DNA of 64,000 nucleotides from Lepidodermella squamata (Eukaryota; Gastrotricha). This document shows positions 11,701 through 24,575 of the stretch, piece by piece. The position numbers and the translations under genes are program-made. The first letter of the stretch is position 1. The number at the start of each line of letters is the position of its first letter. The stretch is from assembly GCA_047495785.1 (NCBI GenBank), contig JBLDXI010000025.1:124001-188000 (forward strand), written 5' to 3'. Below the pieces are notes generated by a model. That model was given only the letters and a program-made list of their open reading frames with translations. It was not told the DNA's origin and did no database searches.

Positions 11701-14700
11701 GAAAGCTGCTGAAGAAGCGGTAAGTTTCCTACCCGTCCAGTGGGTATCCCGGGAATATCACAAAACTTGAATTAAACTCTGACTTCCAAAAAAGGCGAGG
11801 AAGGCTGCAGAAGCAGCGGTGAGCTAAAATATTTCACCGTGTAGTAACTTGATATTGTACTCCCACTTGTATGGTGGGCAGTCGTCGTGTGTAAATTCAC
11901 CCTTTTGTAACTTCATCGTTCACTGACCGAAACCCTGTATCTCAAATCACACTGTGGAGTTGTTTTCCTCTGTCTAATTTTTGTTTCCTCGTCCTTCCAA
12001 CCGCCCCAGAGGCGTCAAGAAATAGCTAGACAGTTCGCACCACTCGAGGTATCACCGCCGAATGACTCCTTTTTTGTTCTACTTTTACCTCACTTTTACC
12101 TTAATTTAGTTAATTCCTCCTCTACCCATTACTTATTTAGTTTGGCTGTTGTGATTGCTACCTGTTAGAAATTTCAATGTGATTGTTTTGTTTTTTGTTG
12201 CGTGCATTCGACATTCGACCAAGAACGATGATAAAACTTCTGTGTTTGATTTCGAAATGTAGGAGCGGGGAGAGGATGCACCGGTGGAAGAAGAGCCACA
12301 AGAAGAGGAGCCGCAGGAAGAAAGTGCCCTCGGCGGACCAAAGCCGATGTTGGAAGTCAATACCTGCTTCTTATTCAGCCCAACAAACCCGATCCGGCGG
12401 TTCTGTCACTGGATTGTAACGTTGCGCTACTTCGACCTGTTCATCATGCTCGTCATCGGCGGGTCTAGTCTGTCGCTAGCCGCAGAAGACCCCGTCGATG
12501 AAACTTCGGACCGCAACAAAGTCCTGGGGTATATAGATTATGTCTTCACGGGCGTCTTCACCATAGAAATGCTTCTCAAGGTTCGCGTTGTCAAATCATT
12601 GTCATAGTTTGCGTTGAATACGGTTTTTGTTCGACCTATTAGATGTTCGACCTTGGCCTTATTTTTCACGAAGGTGCTTACTTCCGTGATCTTTGGAACT
12701 TCCTCGATGCAATTGTCGTCATTTGCGCCCTTTTCGGCTTCGGCTTCACGTAAGTAAACGCTACTTTTTCACCGAAATATTCTTTCAACATTTCGCGAGT
12801 ACATTTTGAGATTGCAAATAAACATACGTTTTTCAACTTACAGAGCCTATGGCGAATTGACCGGACAGTAAGATTATTTTACTAGCCTAGCCTCTGCCGT
12901 GATTGATTTTTCATTTCCTCTCCCTCGAGTGTGGTTTCTCATTGATTTAATTTCCGCTTTGAGTTTGCGCTTTTCCTCTAAACCAGCCTCTAGAGCTGGC
13001 GAAAAGACATTGCATGCCATCACTTAGCTATTGAAATGTGTTGCCTCCATTGATGCTGAAATTGGCACTGTTTACCTCAGGGATCATGGTGCTGCCGGCA
13101 AGAATTTGAACACAATCAAGTCGCTTCGAGTTCTACGTGTGTTGCGACCGTTGAAGACTATCAATCGTGTACCAAAGCTGAAAGCCGTCTTCGACTGCGT
13201 CGTCAACTCGCTGAAGAACGTACTCAACATCCTGATTGTGTACCTACTCTTCCAGTTCATCTTCGCCTGCGTCGCTATCCAGCTGTTTAAAGGCAAGTTC
13301 TTCTACTGCACGGATGCGTCGAAAACGAACCCGGAGGAATGCCAAGGCGAGTACTTCGTCTACGACTTGAAAGATCCGCTGCCACGTGTTGAAAAACGCA
13401 TATGGAAGCTGAACGACTTTCACTACGACAACTTGATCTCGGCTATGCTGACTCTATTCACTGTGACGACGGGCGAGGGCTGGCCACAAGTCCTCAAATC
13501 GTCGATGGACGCTACTCGCGAAGGCTTTGGTCCCGTGCCAGGCTACCGCATGGAAATGGCCATCTTTTACATAGTCTTCTTCATCGTCTTTCCATTCTTC
13601 TTCGTCAACATCTTCGTCGCCTTGATTATCATCACCTTCCAGGAGCAAGGCGAGACTGAGTTGGAAAGCCATGAGATCGACAAAAATCAGAAGCGATGTA
13701 TTGAATTTTCAATCAACGCCCGTCCACTGTGTAGGTTCATGCCAACTAATAAAAACTCGATGAAATACCGAGCGTGGCGCTTAGTCGTCTCGGCGCCATT
13801 TGAGTACTTTGTGATGGTCATCATTTCGCTGAATACTGTCATCCTTATGATGAAAACAACGCAGAGCGAGGAGAAGTCTTATGAAGCCCAAATGTACGAA
13901 TTCGCCCTGGGCCGCGTCAACTTGGCCTTCACGTCTGTTTTCACCCTCGAAGCTATACTCAAAATTATAGCCTTTGGATTCAAGGTAATACTTGTTAGTT
14001 TTCTAGTTTCAGCAAGTTGCTAAATATTTCGTCAATAGAATTACTTTCGAGACGTTTGGAATGCGTTCGATTTCATCACCGTTGTTGGCTCTATAACTGA
14101 TATCATGGTCCAAGAGATGTTTGCGAGCTCCGGCGGTGGGAACTTCATAAATTTAGGCTTTCTTCGCCTTTTCCGAGCAGCTCGTCTCATCAAGTTGCTT
14201 CGATTGGGAGGAACCATCCGAATTCTTCTCTGGACGTTCGTGCAGTCTTTCAAAGCCCTGCCTTACGTCTGCTTGCTCATCGGGATGCTCTTCTTCATTT
14301 ACGCCGTAAGCGTATCGCTAAAGAAATCTGAGTAATGACTAATGTTCTTTGCCGCTTTCAGATCATCGGAATGCAAGTATTTGGCAATATCGCTCTGGAC
14401 GAGAATACGCAAATAAACCGGCATAACAACTTCCGAAACTTCTTCACCGGTTTGCTTCTGCTGTTTAGATGTGCTACAGGCGAGTCTTGGCAGTTGATAA
14501 TGCTAAGCTGTCTTAGCGGACGGCCATGCGATCCGCTAGTCCTCGCCGCCAACCCTCACAACCCGAGCATGACTTGCGGCCAAGACATTGTCGCCTACTT
14601 GTATTTCGTCACATTCGTGTTCTTCTCGACTTTCCTGATGCTGAACTTGTTCGTAGCCGTCATTATGGACAACTTCGACTATCTGACTCGCGACTCGTCC

Positions 14701-17700
14701 ATCCTCGGCCCGCATCACCTCGACGAGTACATCCGCGTGTGGGCCGACTACGACCCGGGTGCGACGGGTCGCATCCACTACAGCGAGATGTACGAACTGC
14801 TGAAGAACCTCGAACCGCCGGTCGGTTTCGGCAAAAACTGCCCGGCGAAGTTGGCCTACCGCAAGCTCATCCGCATGAACATGCCAGTAGCCGAGGATCA
14901 AACTGTCCACTTCAATACAACGCTGTTTGCGCTCATTCGCGAGTCGCTTAAAATCAAAATGGCCGAGGCGGATCAGATGGATAAGAAGGACGATGAGCTG
15001 CGTCAGAGCATCTACAAGTTATGGCCGATTCAGTCGAAGAAAATGTGCAACATTGTGCTGCCTCTCAACGAAGAGCTGAGTTTCCAGAAGCTGACGGTGG
15101 GCAAAATCTACGGCGGCATGATGATCCTTGAAAACTGGCGGCAGTACAAAGTCTGCAAAGCGGCGGGATTCAAAATGGTAAGTCTTTGCCCATTTAAAGC
15201 TAACGACCTATAATCTCCCTTCCCCAATTTGAATCGTATATTAACAATTCTTCATTAAAAATTTTCCAGCCTATGGATGTAAGTTTGAAGAGTGCCCAAA
15301 CACGACCACAATATTTCATTTCGGAGATCGATAGAAGTTGATGGTAGCCACTGTGTGGATTATTAACCCATCGAATGCCTGATCGAGTATCACTCTTTAG
15401 GATAATTTAGGCATCCGCTAGATGATTTTATTTTACGAATAACTAATAGAAGACAATGCGATGATTTTGTTCAGTCACGTTTTAATTTTAATTTATTGGC
15501 GATTTGCGCATTTTTGTTACTAAATAATTGAGGAATTTGTTCAACAACAATTTCAGGGATTCGTCGAACATGTGAGTTGATTGATGCTTTTTCGAAATTG
15601 GCTACCAAATGAAAGCCTGGTGTTTGAATGAATGAGTGAGCCGTGCGAAAGAACGCGGAAAAAACCACAGTTGCTTGTTCCCTTGTCTTGTCCGATTTGC
15701 TACTGAGTGATGACAAAGAGCTATAAGTATACATCGCTGCATTTCACGCCAGCGGGCGTTGCTTTTGGGATTACCATTATTACTCTATTTCTTCAGGACA
15801 CCGCTTTGAAATGCGCGTTTCTATCACAGCAGCGGCGAATAATAAAACTGTTGCATGATGTTGGTATAAACGAATTTCGCATTTCGACGAGCTGCGCGAT
15901 AGCATAAATAAGTTTTTCAATGATTTTATCGTTGTGTTTTTGTTCGATGAATAGAAACCGACGTCGCTGTTCGATCGCATCGTCGACGCCATGTGGCACC
16001 AGACGCCGAGCCACGGCGACGGCACGCCGGTGAGTCGCGGCGACGAGCGCTACGTCGACCCGGCCGCAACCGCACTGAACCCATACGCACCTGTGCATCA
16101 GCCGCAGCCTTTCTCGTTCTTGACACAGCCGAAGAAGAAGTCGCCGTCTACCTCGCCTTCTGCTTCGACCGAGTTCAAACCGTCGATACAGATGGCGCTG
16201 GCTTCGGGTGCCAACGCCATGATTTCAGCGGTAGGACCCGGCGGCATGGTCATGTCGCCGAGCAGGTCGATGAACGAGCAACTTACCATCGAACTGTCAA
16301 CTTCGATGTCGAAGGACGCGATTCATCAGCCGAAGGTAGACACCATGGTCAGTTTGAAGGCTGGAACTGCGGGCCCGCCAACTACTGTCATCAGTAAGTT
16401 CATTTCTAAGTTCTAACATAATCAAATGGTTTCTCCGTAATGTAACTGCACATGCTGTTTTTTCAAAGAAAACAACTTGAAGCTTACCTCTGGTTTACTT
16501 GACCGCTCTTTTCTTATTTGCCTAGCACGAGTATCCGAGACGGAAGGGGCGGAACCCGTTGTAACGGCAGCACATAAACGAGCGCTCCCGCTGCCGGGAG
16601 CACCCTCGAAGCCCGGGGGTAGGGCTCTGCCAATGCCAGGAGCCCCGTCCATCATTGACTCGGCGGTTCCGCCGAACGCGGTCGCTCCCATCGAAGCAGT
16701 GCCTGTCGGTCCGCCTCAGCTGCCGGTGCGCAAGTCATCGGCTGCGCGGGCGTTACCGCTTCCAACGCCTGCTGCACCAGTTGTTGCCGCTCCGGCTCCG
16801 GTCCCAGCTGCAGTTCCCCAAGTAGTGCCTCAAGTACAGCCGCCTGCTCCGGTTCAGCCGGTTCAGCTACCAATGCCTGCTCCTCAGCCACCACAGCCTA
16901 CTATGCCAATGCAGCCTGCTCAAGTGATGATGCCATCTCAACCGCCGCCAACTAGCGCACCGGCAATGGTTCAGCCAGTTCAACAACAAATGCCTGTTCA
17001 GAGCCACGGCATTCTGATGCCGCCGCCGAGTATCCTGCCGCAACAGCCGCAGCAGCAAGTGCGAACTCAAATGCCTCAGATGATGCAACAACAGCAGCAG
17101 CAGCAGCAGCAGCGGCCTATGATGTCGTCTCAACCTCCTGCAATGCCTCAACAAATGTCGCAGCAACCAATGAGTCAGATGGCTCCGCAGATGATGCCTC
17201 AAATGCAGGCGAGGCCTATGATGCAGCCGCAACAACCCCATCATCAACAACAGCCAGTCGGGCCGAACCAAGTTGCCCCTCTCATCGTGCCTCCGGTTCC
17301 TCAGCACTTCCAGCATCAGAGACCGCCTCTGGTGCAGCAACAAGCGGTGACACAAGGGCCTCGCCAGCAACATGTCGCAACAGGGCCGACCATTCGTGGA
17401 ACCTCCGGAGTAATGCCTGGTGGAGAAATGCCTACTAGGCTACTACCGAACGTTCCACCAGTGAAACAGCCTCGACAAGCCTTCCCACCTCCGAGTCGAG
17501 CTTTGCCATCAGTGCCACCTGTACCTGGACAGCAGAAAATCGCACCAGGTCGGGGTTACGACGACGTGGACCTGTCACCGAAACCCGGCCGTAGGTTACC
17601 AGCAATACGCGGAGGGAAAGTGCTGCTCCAACCGAAACGAGGTTCTGAAGCGATGCTTATGAAGAGCGCTTCGCTAGAGACACGTTCTCGAAGTCCATCT

Positions 17701-18426
17701 CCGCCTCACATCGTGCCCAGTAGGACTCAGCCTTCAATAGGCGATGCAGTGGGTGCGTTGGCTGAAACTTATGACTGGTATTCGGCTGGCGAGTTGAGCC
17801 AGTCCGGCGACATGATGTACGCTCCGTGGAGTCCACCACGGCGCCGTTATCTGCCCCAAGTCAGTCAGCCGTCGAATATCGGCCGGCGCTTGATGCCGAA
17901 GATCCCGGCACCCAAGCCGAAAACAGTCGGTCCTTACCAGGCTGAAGTTCCTGACTCCTTTGTTGTCGCAATGGACGTTGACGACGAAGGGGTGATCAAT
18001 CGAAAACCGGCTCGGTTCCTGCCATCACCGACCACTGTGACTCTCACGAATCTAGAGAAGCAGCAACAGCGTCTGATCGAACTTCAGGCTACAACAACGC
18101 GGCTTCTGCCGATGCTGCCCGTGAACAATGGCCACGCTGGTACGTTGCCAAACGGGAGCCCACTCGGCGGTCGCAAGTTGCCAGATGTCGCCAAGTTGCA
18201 GGAGCAGAAGATGAGGAAACTTCAAGCTCAACAGCAGGAGATGCAGCAACATCAGCAGTTCCAAAACGTTCCGATGATGATTCGGCCGGCAACGACGAAT
18301 GGCATGGCGCCGATGAACGGCAATGGCCGCATGGCGGCTCCTATGAGGAATGCTGTCGTGAGCCTGATGCCACGAAGTCCCGACGTCGATGACATGGAGG
18401 ATGACGATGATGTTGATTGGTTCTAA
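8756..18426 (+). CDS. voltage-gated calcium channel alpha1 subunit, CaV2 type (cacophony/UNC-2-like)
   Basis: Pore-forming subunit of a presynaptic-type Ca2+ channel in the plasma membrane. Sixteen exons: 8756-9389, 9784-10163, 10268-10371, 10435-11564, 11619-11719, 11797-11820, 12010-12048, 12263-12580, 12643-12749, 12844-12867, 13081-13984, 14039-14305, 14362-15177, 15270-15278, 15955-16393, 16526-18426. They sum to exactly 2399 codons. Four six-helix repeats are present. The selectivity glutamates are E330 (TMEGW), E714 (TGEDW), E1086 (TGEGW) and E1385 (TGESW), the EEEE ring of high-voltage-activated channels. After repeat I, the beta-subunit site reads [14 protein letters not shown] (about 394-407), and [11 protein letters not shown] precedes it as in CaV2. 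The II-III linker is short, with no synprint-like region. An EF-hand-like segment and an IQ domain ([18 protein letters not shown]) follow repeat IV. The last exon encodes a roughly 630-residue Pro/Gln-rich tail with ten RxLP motifs, ending DDDDVDWF. Exons 6, 7, 10 and 14 are microexons of 24, 39, 24 and 9 nt and may be alternative. Confidence 0.96.
17085..17115 (+). repeat. CAG/CAA repeat encoding polyglutamine in the CaV2 tail
   Basis: A run of mostly CAG codons encodes about nine consecutive glutamines inside the wider Gln/Pro/Met-rich part of the last CaV2 exon. Likely length-polymorphic. Confidence 0.7.
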
Positions 18427-19135
18427 ACCAATGGTGAAAAATTGCCACTACTGCCCTAATCACGTGCCATTACACTGAATTAATGCCTATACTAAAATGA
18501 CCGATTACAACTGTAGATACAACTGACTGATTCCTCTTAACAGATCTCTAATTGCCTGATTTTTCTACAATCACGAACAAATTCGCCATCTGCTATATTT
18601 TTATGTTCTGTTTATTGTTTTACGCTATCCGTTGTCCAAAACATCGAGCGCGCTACTTTTTTATTTAGTTTTCAAAGGAAATTAGGAAAGCCGTTAACAA
18701 AACTCAAGTAACACAACTAATTTTTGTCGCGCTGTTAATAACGCTTGTCATCTTCATTTTAATCACTTTCAACTCAAGTTTATCGATTAAACAAATGTAA
18801 TGCCTTTCTGCGATGCTTGAAGGATCTGGACGCTGTAGCATAATAATGCCTACCAAAGTTCGGGTGCACGTGAAAGAGGCACGGGAAATGCGGTTTTTAT
18901 TACTGAGACTCTGTATACTACCCAACTTTATGCTGTACATTTGAATTGCGAAGAAAACAATTGCGATGTGATGATCAATAAAATCGAGAAATTTCAAATT
19001 GGATTCGGCTGTTTTATACTCATGGCCTAGAAAAAAGCTCTAAAACACACATCACTCTGATTTATTTTTGAGTGAGGAAAAGCCACAGTTTAAAGTGAAC
19101 CGGTTGAAGGCATATGATGTGATTCAGTGCGATGA
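18427..19135. other. convergent intergenic region between CaV2 and a Cys-loop receptor gene
   Basis: Contains the 3' UTRs of two convergent genes. A TTTATT (AATAAA on the minus strand) at 19061-19066 is the likely poly(A) signal for the minus-strand receptor. No other gene seen. Confidence 0.5.
19061..19066 (-). promoter_or_regulatory. probable polyadenylation signal of receptor copy 1
   Basis: AATAAA on the minus strand about 70 bp past the stop codon of the minus-strand Cys-loop gene. Confidence 0.45.
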
Positions 19136-20944
19136 TCAGGTTGCAAGTTTAAAGAAAACTACCGGCAGTATGCAGAAGAAGAAAACAATGAAGAAAAGAC
19201 AGAGACGATCGACAACAAGAGCCAAGTGATAGCGTTCTGCTGCAATGTCGACGAAGATGTTTGTCGGTTTCTTCCTATCGGCATTGGAAGCCGGCGTAAG
19301 CTCAATGTCATCATCAGCCGCCGGGGACGACAATTTCGGTAGTTTGCGGACGAAGCGCCGAGATTGCGAACTGAACATGCCTTTAAACCACGACTGACGA
19401 CGGTGAGTCGTTGACGGACTTCCGATTTGAAACGGCTCCGACGGCGGAACTGAATTATAACGTAAGTTGAGAAAGCAAAAACATGTTGCCAGCCTTACCT
19501 TCCCTGCCTTCCTTCGCCTTATCTTTGGAGCTACGCTTCGGAATCATAATGCGATTGGAGATATCTGCTATCCACCTCGGCAACGGTTCTGGGTTTTTGC
19601 ACAGGCCCAACACGAGAATTGATTCGATTGTGATTAGAATGCCCATCATCAGCTGAGCCGTCGAGTATTTGACAAGAGGCGCGGGCTCTGATGCCTTATT
19701 GATTTTGGATGCCATGGATGATTGAAAAATGTCTACAGCCAACACGGCGGTGATTCCGAACATGACTCGTTCGGGCGAGAAGGGCAGGAAGAAGACGCTA
19801 GCCTAAAGATAAGCTTGTTGCATGCATCTGCGGAGTTCATACATCGAAATTACCTGAACGGCGGCCATAGACGCAGTTGGCAAGAGAATATTCCATACGT
19901 AGTAGTCGGCTTTACGCTGGACAGTTATTGTGTACACAACTGCGGAGAACACTGTGCCACTTCGCGTTCGAACTGCAGTTTCGGCACCTGTCAAATCATT
20001 GACGTGCCACATTTGATTATCTGTTCCATGAGCTGCTGCGACACCGCCCGCCTCAGCCGCTGCCACGTCGTCATCTTCGTCGTCTTTTTCCTCGTCGTCC
20101 AACTCTGATGAAGAATTGTCAGTCAGTGGCACGCTGCTTTCCATGGCTGATGATTGGGGTTGCGATGACCCACCCGAGAATAAGCGAAGTTTGACGCGAG
20201 GATGCCGGAATTTCAACACCTTTATATGAAAAAGTGATCATGATCGGTTGAATTACAATGCCGAAATACTCACTTTGAAGACAAAGTTGCAGTGCTGTGT
20301 GTCGAATGGGAAACTAGACAGATCAATATTGCAGGCAGTCTCGAATCGTTCCGTGACACTGGCGTGAACAAGCCCAGTGTTGTCGGTCCATAGGAGTACC
20401 GGTGCGGTACCAGCAACGCCCGATTGCTGAAAAATGGGAGCACGATGCGAGCCACTTCCGACGGGAACGATTACAGGCATGAAGACTTGCTGATCGCGCA
20501 GGACGAGAGCGTCGATACCGTTGAACTGTGACGCGTTCCAGCGCAGGAAATCGTCTCGCCACAAGGCCGACACGGTTCCGACAATCCGAACTGTGCCGAG
20601 CTGCTCGTCGATCCCTGTAAATTCCTCAACAAGCAGACGCACGTAGACGTCCATCGGCCGACTGGGGTTGCGAACAGGACGAGCCAACCCAAAGCCGCGA
20701 TAATTTGCCATCAGATGTTCAATGAGCCTCGTTTCGTCGTTACCTGCAAAATATCCGGGAAATAACGGAGGGCAATTCTGATAGATGACTAACAATTGAT
20801 GTTAGAGTTACATTCTACATTTCTCATCTCTTTTGAGCGCTGAATAACCCACTGATTCCCGATTTTCCCTCCTTTTCCATGACCGTTGACCAAGCTTGAA
20901 ACGCACGGCAACAGATAGAAGAACGCAGCTAACAGTTGAAGCAT
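19136..20944 (-). CDS. nicotinic-type Cys-loop ligand-gated channel subunit (divergent), copy 1
   Basis: Subunit of a pentameric ligand-gated channel in the plasma membrane. Exons on the minus strand: 20944-20884, 20743-20274, 20219-19854, 19802-19499, 19449-19136, summing to 505 codons. A signal peptide (MLQLLAAFFYLLPCVSS) leads into an extracellular domain with a true Cys-loop, C-13 residues-C around SSFPFDTQH. TM1 runs into LLPTASMAAVQ, and TM2 reads PERVMFGITAVLAVDIFQSS. TM3 is LMMGILITIESILVLGL, a basic intracellular loop follows, and TM4 ends the protein. The loop after the Cys-loop is unusually acidic (a run of D/E near 20070-20115). Canonical agonist-site residues are missing: no WxPD in loop A, no loop B Trp, no vicinal Cys pair. 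The first donor (gtcatg at 20883) is weak, so the exact exon 1 end is uncertain. Family membership is sure; ligand and ion selectivity are not. Confidence 0.88.
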
Positions 20945-22573
20945 CCCGCTACAATTTTGTTTTTACGTAAGGACATATCAAGCGGATGCACTAAGCCTGA
21001 TTATACTGCTTCTTGAGATGGGTCATCGGAATAATAAAGCCTCGAGCGTGCCGCATAATCGCGAGTGCTTAATGCGGCTTTCCTCTCCTACTAGCCGCTA
21101 AATCTCAACTATCGCGCAGGAAAAATTAATTTCCAACTGAACAGAATGAACAACTTCCAACAACTTCAAATCAATTAAAACATGTTTATAAGGTATTCAT
21201 GCTCAAAGCTCAGAATTGCTAGGTTGAAGAGAGCACGTCACAAATTTCAATTAACATATCCAAGCTTGATAGATAAACGAAGGAAATTACAACTTGCCTC
21301 TGAATTTCGAAAATCCGGTTACGGGATCGAGCAGGCCCCTTTGCGGATTCTGACAGAAGCTGTAGGACGCGAACCAGACCATCACCACTGTCGCCACGGT
21401 GGCGCGAAAATTGTAAAACAGCATTCGGAGTAGTGTTTTTTAGTTGTGGGATGATGCGCAGAACAACTCAGAGAAGCGGGCGAATCAATGAGGCATTACC
21501 GTCAGCTCAGTGCGGCAATATGGTCCGTTTTTTATTTGCCTCGTTCTAATTTGCGGCGACGAACATGGGACTGGGAAAGGCAATTTTTCACTGCTGTGAT
21601 CATTATTATTACATCGCTGATCGCCGTAGCATCATGTGAAGAGCGGCGTCGCCTCGTAAGATGGCTAGCAATGCGCATCAGCAGCATAATTATCGGCGCC
21701 TCTTCGCTTTCTATTTGACGATACGAAGGTTGCCGCTCAGATTGAGCCGCGCAATAAATTACGTGCTGAGTGCTAAATCACCTGTTATAATAGTATCACC
21801 TGATATAAGCAACTGCAAATTTGACAGTTCGATCAAGAGCTGATTTAAAACACTTGCCGCATTGAGTAGAGGCGACAGAAAATACAGAAGAAGCCTAGAG
21901 AAACCGCATTTGACATTGTGTTTGACATGATGTGTCGAGCTTGAACAGACTACGAGGCCAAAAACTATGAACTCATGTACAAGACTGAACTCCGAAGAAA
22001 CCAATCGATAAAATGAGTAGCAAATTCTGCTCTTCTGCGGTTGATTTTCACCTTCCACCCTATTTGTGTGTGTGTGTGTCCACGCGAAAATTCCGAGTTT
22101 TTTCCTCTAAAAAATGGAGACATCACGAAAATCTGATTTAGCAGCCGTTTCCACGTGAATCATTGCTAATCCCTGGGGTGTGCTGGTATCAGTGACGGAA
22201 CGTCATTTTTCATTGTCCATTGTAACTGTAGCATGATTCAACTTTAGGGTGGCATGCGTCACAGAAGCTCATTTCTAAGCATAGAAGTTATTAGAAGATG
22301 CAGACGTAAGAGGTGCAGACGAGAGTGACGTAATTGGTAGCCTATTTTCATCTACTACGGCTCAGCTAATCCAAAATTCATATGTGCCAAGAGTTGGAGA
22401 ACTCGCACGTGTTTTTAACAAATGCATTCTCAAGATCAGTTAATATTTTTGGGGATTAAAGTTGTTATGTGTAGCCACTTGAGGCACATTTTCCACGTCT
22501 TGTTACAAAAGAACGCGTCGAGTTCGTTTATTTCAAGCTTTGACAATCGTATTTGTGGGTAATAAACAGTCTC
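20945..22573. other. divergent intergenic region between two Cys-loop receptor genes
   Basis: About 1.6 kb separates the start codons of receptor copies 1 (minus) and 2 (plus), so both promoters must lie here. A short (TG)n occurs near 22065-22078. Open frames are short and unsupported. Confidence 0.5.
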
Positions 22574-24575
22574 ATGTTTCTGGCTCAGCATCGCCTTTTG
22601 CTGCTGTTTAGCGGTGTTTTCTTAGTGCCTGCGAGCTACTCGCTAGGAGAGGACAGTTTCACAGGTTGAGTTATAGTCAAATATTACGAAAGGCGAAATA
22701 AACACTGCTTAAACTTTTAGGCAACGATGAGACGAGACTGACAGAAAAGCTGATGAATCGCTACCGTGGTCTCGGTCTGGCTCGGCCAGTGCGCGACGTC
22801 ACAAAAGCGATGGTGGTAAAGTTCCACTTCGACCTCGATGAGTTCACAGACCTCGATGAACATCGCGGCCTCGTGCGGATTGTTGCCGCAGTGATGGCGA
22901 CATGGCATGACGAGTTCTTGCGATGGAATGAGACGGAGTTTGCTCACATTGATACTATTTCGTTACGCGGCCGAGAAATCTTCACCCCGGTCATCATACC
23001 AGTTGGATCTCGTGGAGATCATGCGCCAATTTTCCAGCAATCTGCTTCAAATCTGGAGTCCCATCTCTTCTGGGTCGAGTCTGATGGCCAAGTTCACGCT
23101 ATTGCCAGTGAGGAATTCGAAACGACTTGCAAGGTTGCTAGAATTTTCGCAAAAACACAACTCTTCTATTTCTTTGATTTCAAAGCTTGACGTCAGCAAC
23201 TTTCCATTCGACACGCAACGATGCTCTTTCTTCTTCAAAGTACTGCAATTCAGACGACCGTTGATCAAACTGAAGTTGATGACGCATATCGACGAAGACC
23301 GAATCGGGCAAGAAGACCAGTTGGGAGAGTACTCGAACGCCACCGTGTCGAACCCCCTGTGGGATGTCATCGAGGTCGCAGGGTCTGAGACCATGCTGAA
23401 AAAGCACTCGGCTGTCGTTTATACAATTACAATCCGTCGCCAGTCTTCGTATTACATTTGGACAGTTCTATTGCCAACTGCCTCGATGGCAGCAATTCAG
23501 GCGTCTATCTTCTTTCTGCCTTTCACCCCCGAAAGAATCATGTACGGCATCACTTCGGTGCTTGCCCTCGACATTTTTCAGTCAAACTTGCAAGCGAAAA
23601 TTCACACGTCAGCAGAGCCAATTCCGCTGATTCGCTACTCGATCTCACAAATGATAATGGGAATCGTAATTACGATAGAGTCGATCGTCGTGCTATGCAT
23701 TACCAACAATCCTGAACCTCTGCCACGATGGGCCGTTCGGTTTGTTGAGCTTTTGACCTGCGGACGTGGCTATCCTCAGCTGCGAAAGCGCATCATCACT
23801 GATAAACTGATTGCTAGGCGGCGACGGAAGGCTGCTGAAGCCCAAGAAACGGCTCAGGAAGCCGCCGATTCGGCACAGAAAGATGTGCCACTAATCGTAA
23901 CTAGCGCTGTTCGCACTCCGAGTAAGACATATAATTTAGCGTTTTTCCTACCGCTGTGCTATGTGTTATTTAAAAGTTAAAAGACAGTGATAACAAATAA
24001 TTTCTTTTGAAGGATCTTCCGGTGATTCTGCCGTCGCAGACTCGGAGAAATCGAAACGTGAAGAGCAGCGTATCCAAGAGAAACTACAAAGCATGCTCGA
24101 GTATGAAGTTCTGGATAATAATGCTCTGGGTGCTGGCAGTATATCAAATAGGCATCGTCTGGGCCGAAATTCGTTCTTAGAAGCTGCCTCGTGGAGTGAT
24201 CGCCGTCTGTCCACACTTGGCAACATCATTCGCCCACCGATTATCACAGTTGAACGAAAAGCTGAGACGGTGAAGCGGTCTCGTAGCACTGACCCAAACA
24301 CGCAATTTCAGTCGGCCAACGGCGATATTGTGACTGCTCGGCAGTTGAGCGATGGGCATGTTCGTGCACCAGTTAGGCAAAATCGCCGGCAACGCCACGA
24401 AACCGTAGAATCGGACCGGCACCGGTCTGTACAAACCGAACCGCCGACGACTTTCATCAGCGTTGTTGCGCTCGAACGCCACCAGCTGGCAGTTCTGCTT
24501 GACCGGCTCTTCCTCATCGTCATGATCGGATTTTTTATTGTTTTACCGCTTGCTTTTTTTAAGGTCACGGCTTGA
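22574..24575 (+). CDS. nicotinic-type Cys-loop ligand-gated channel subunit (divergent), copy 2
   Basis: Exons 22574-22664, 22721-23133, 23186-23921 and 24013-24575 sum to 601 codons. The start ATG opens a signal peptide (MFLAQHRLLLLFSGVFLVPA). The ectodomain begins GNDETRLTEKLMNRYRGLGL, clearly paralogous to copy 1, and the Cys-loop keeps FPFDTQ between cysteines 13 residues apart. The exon 2/3 junction falls just after the first Cys-loop cysteine codon plus Lys. TM2 is PERIMYGITSVLALDIFQSN; TM3 and TM4 (LLDRLFLIVMIGFFIVLPLAFF) follow. The TM3-TM4 loop is long, about 210 residues, and basic with an Ala/Glu/Gln coiled stretch. As in the other copies, the aromatic agonist box and vicinal cysteines are absent. 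Introns are 52-91 nt. Likely a non-alpha or orphan subunit; ligand unknown. Confidence 0.88.
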
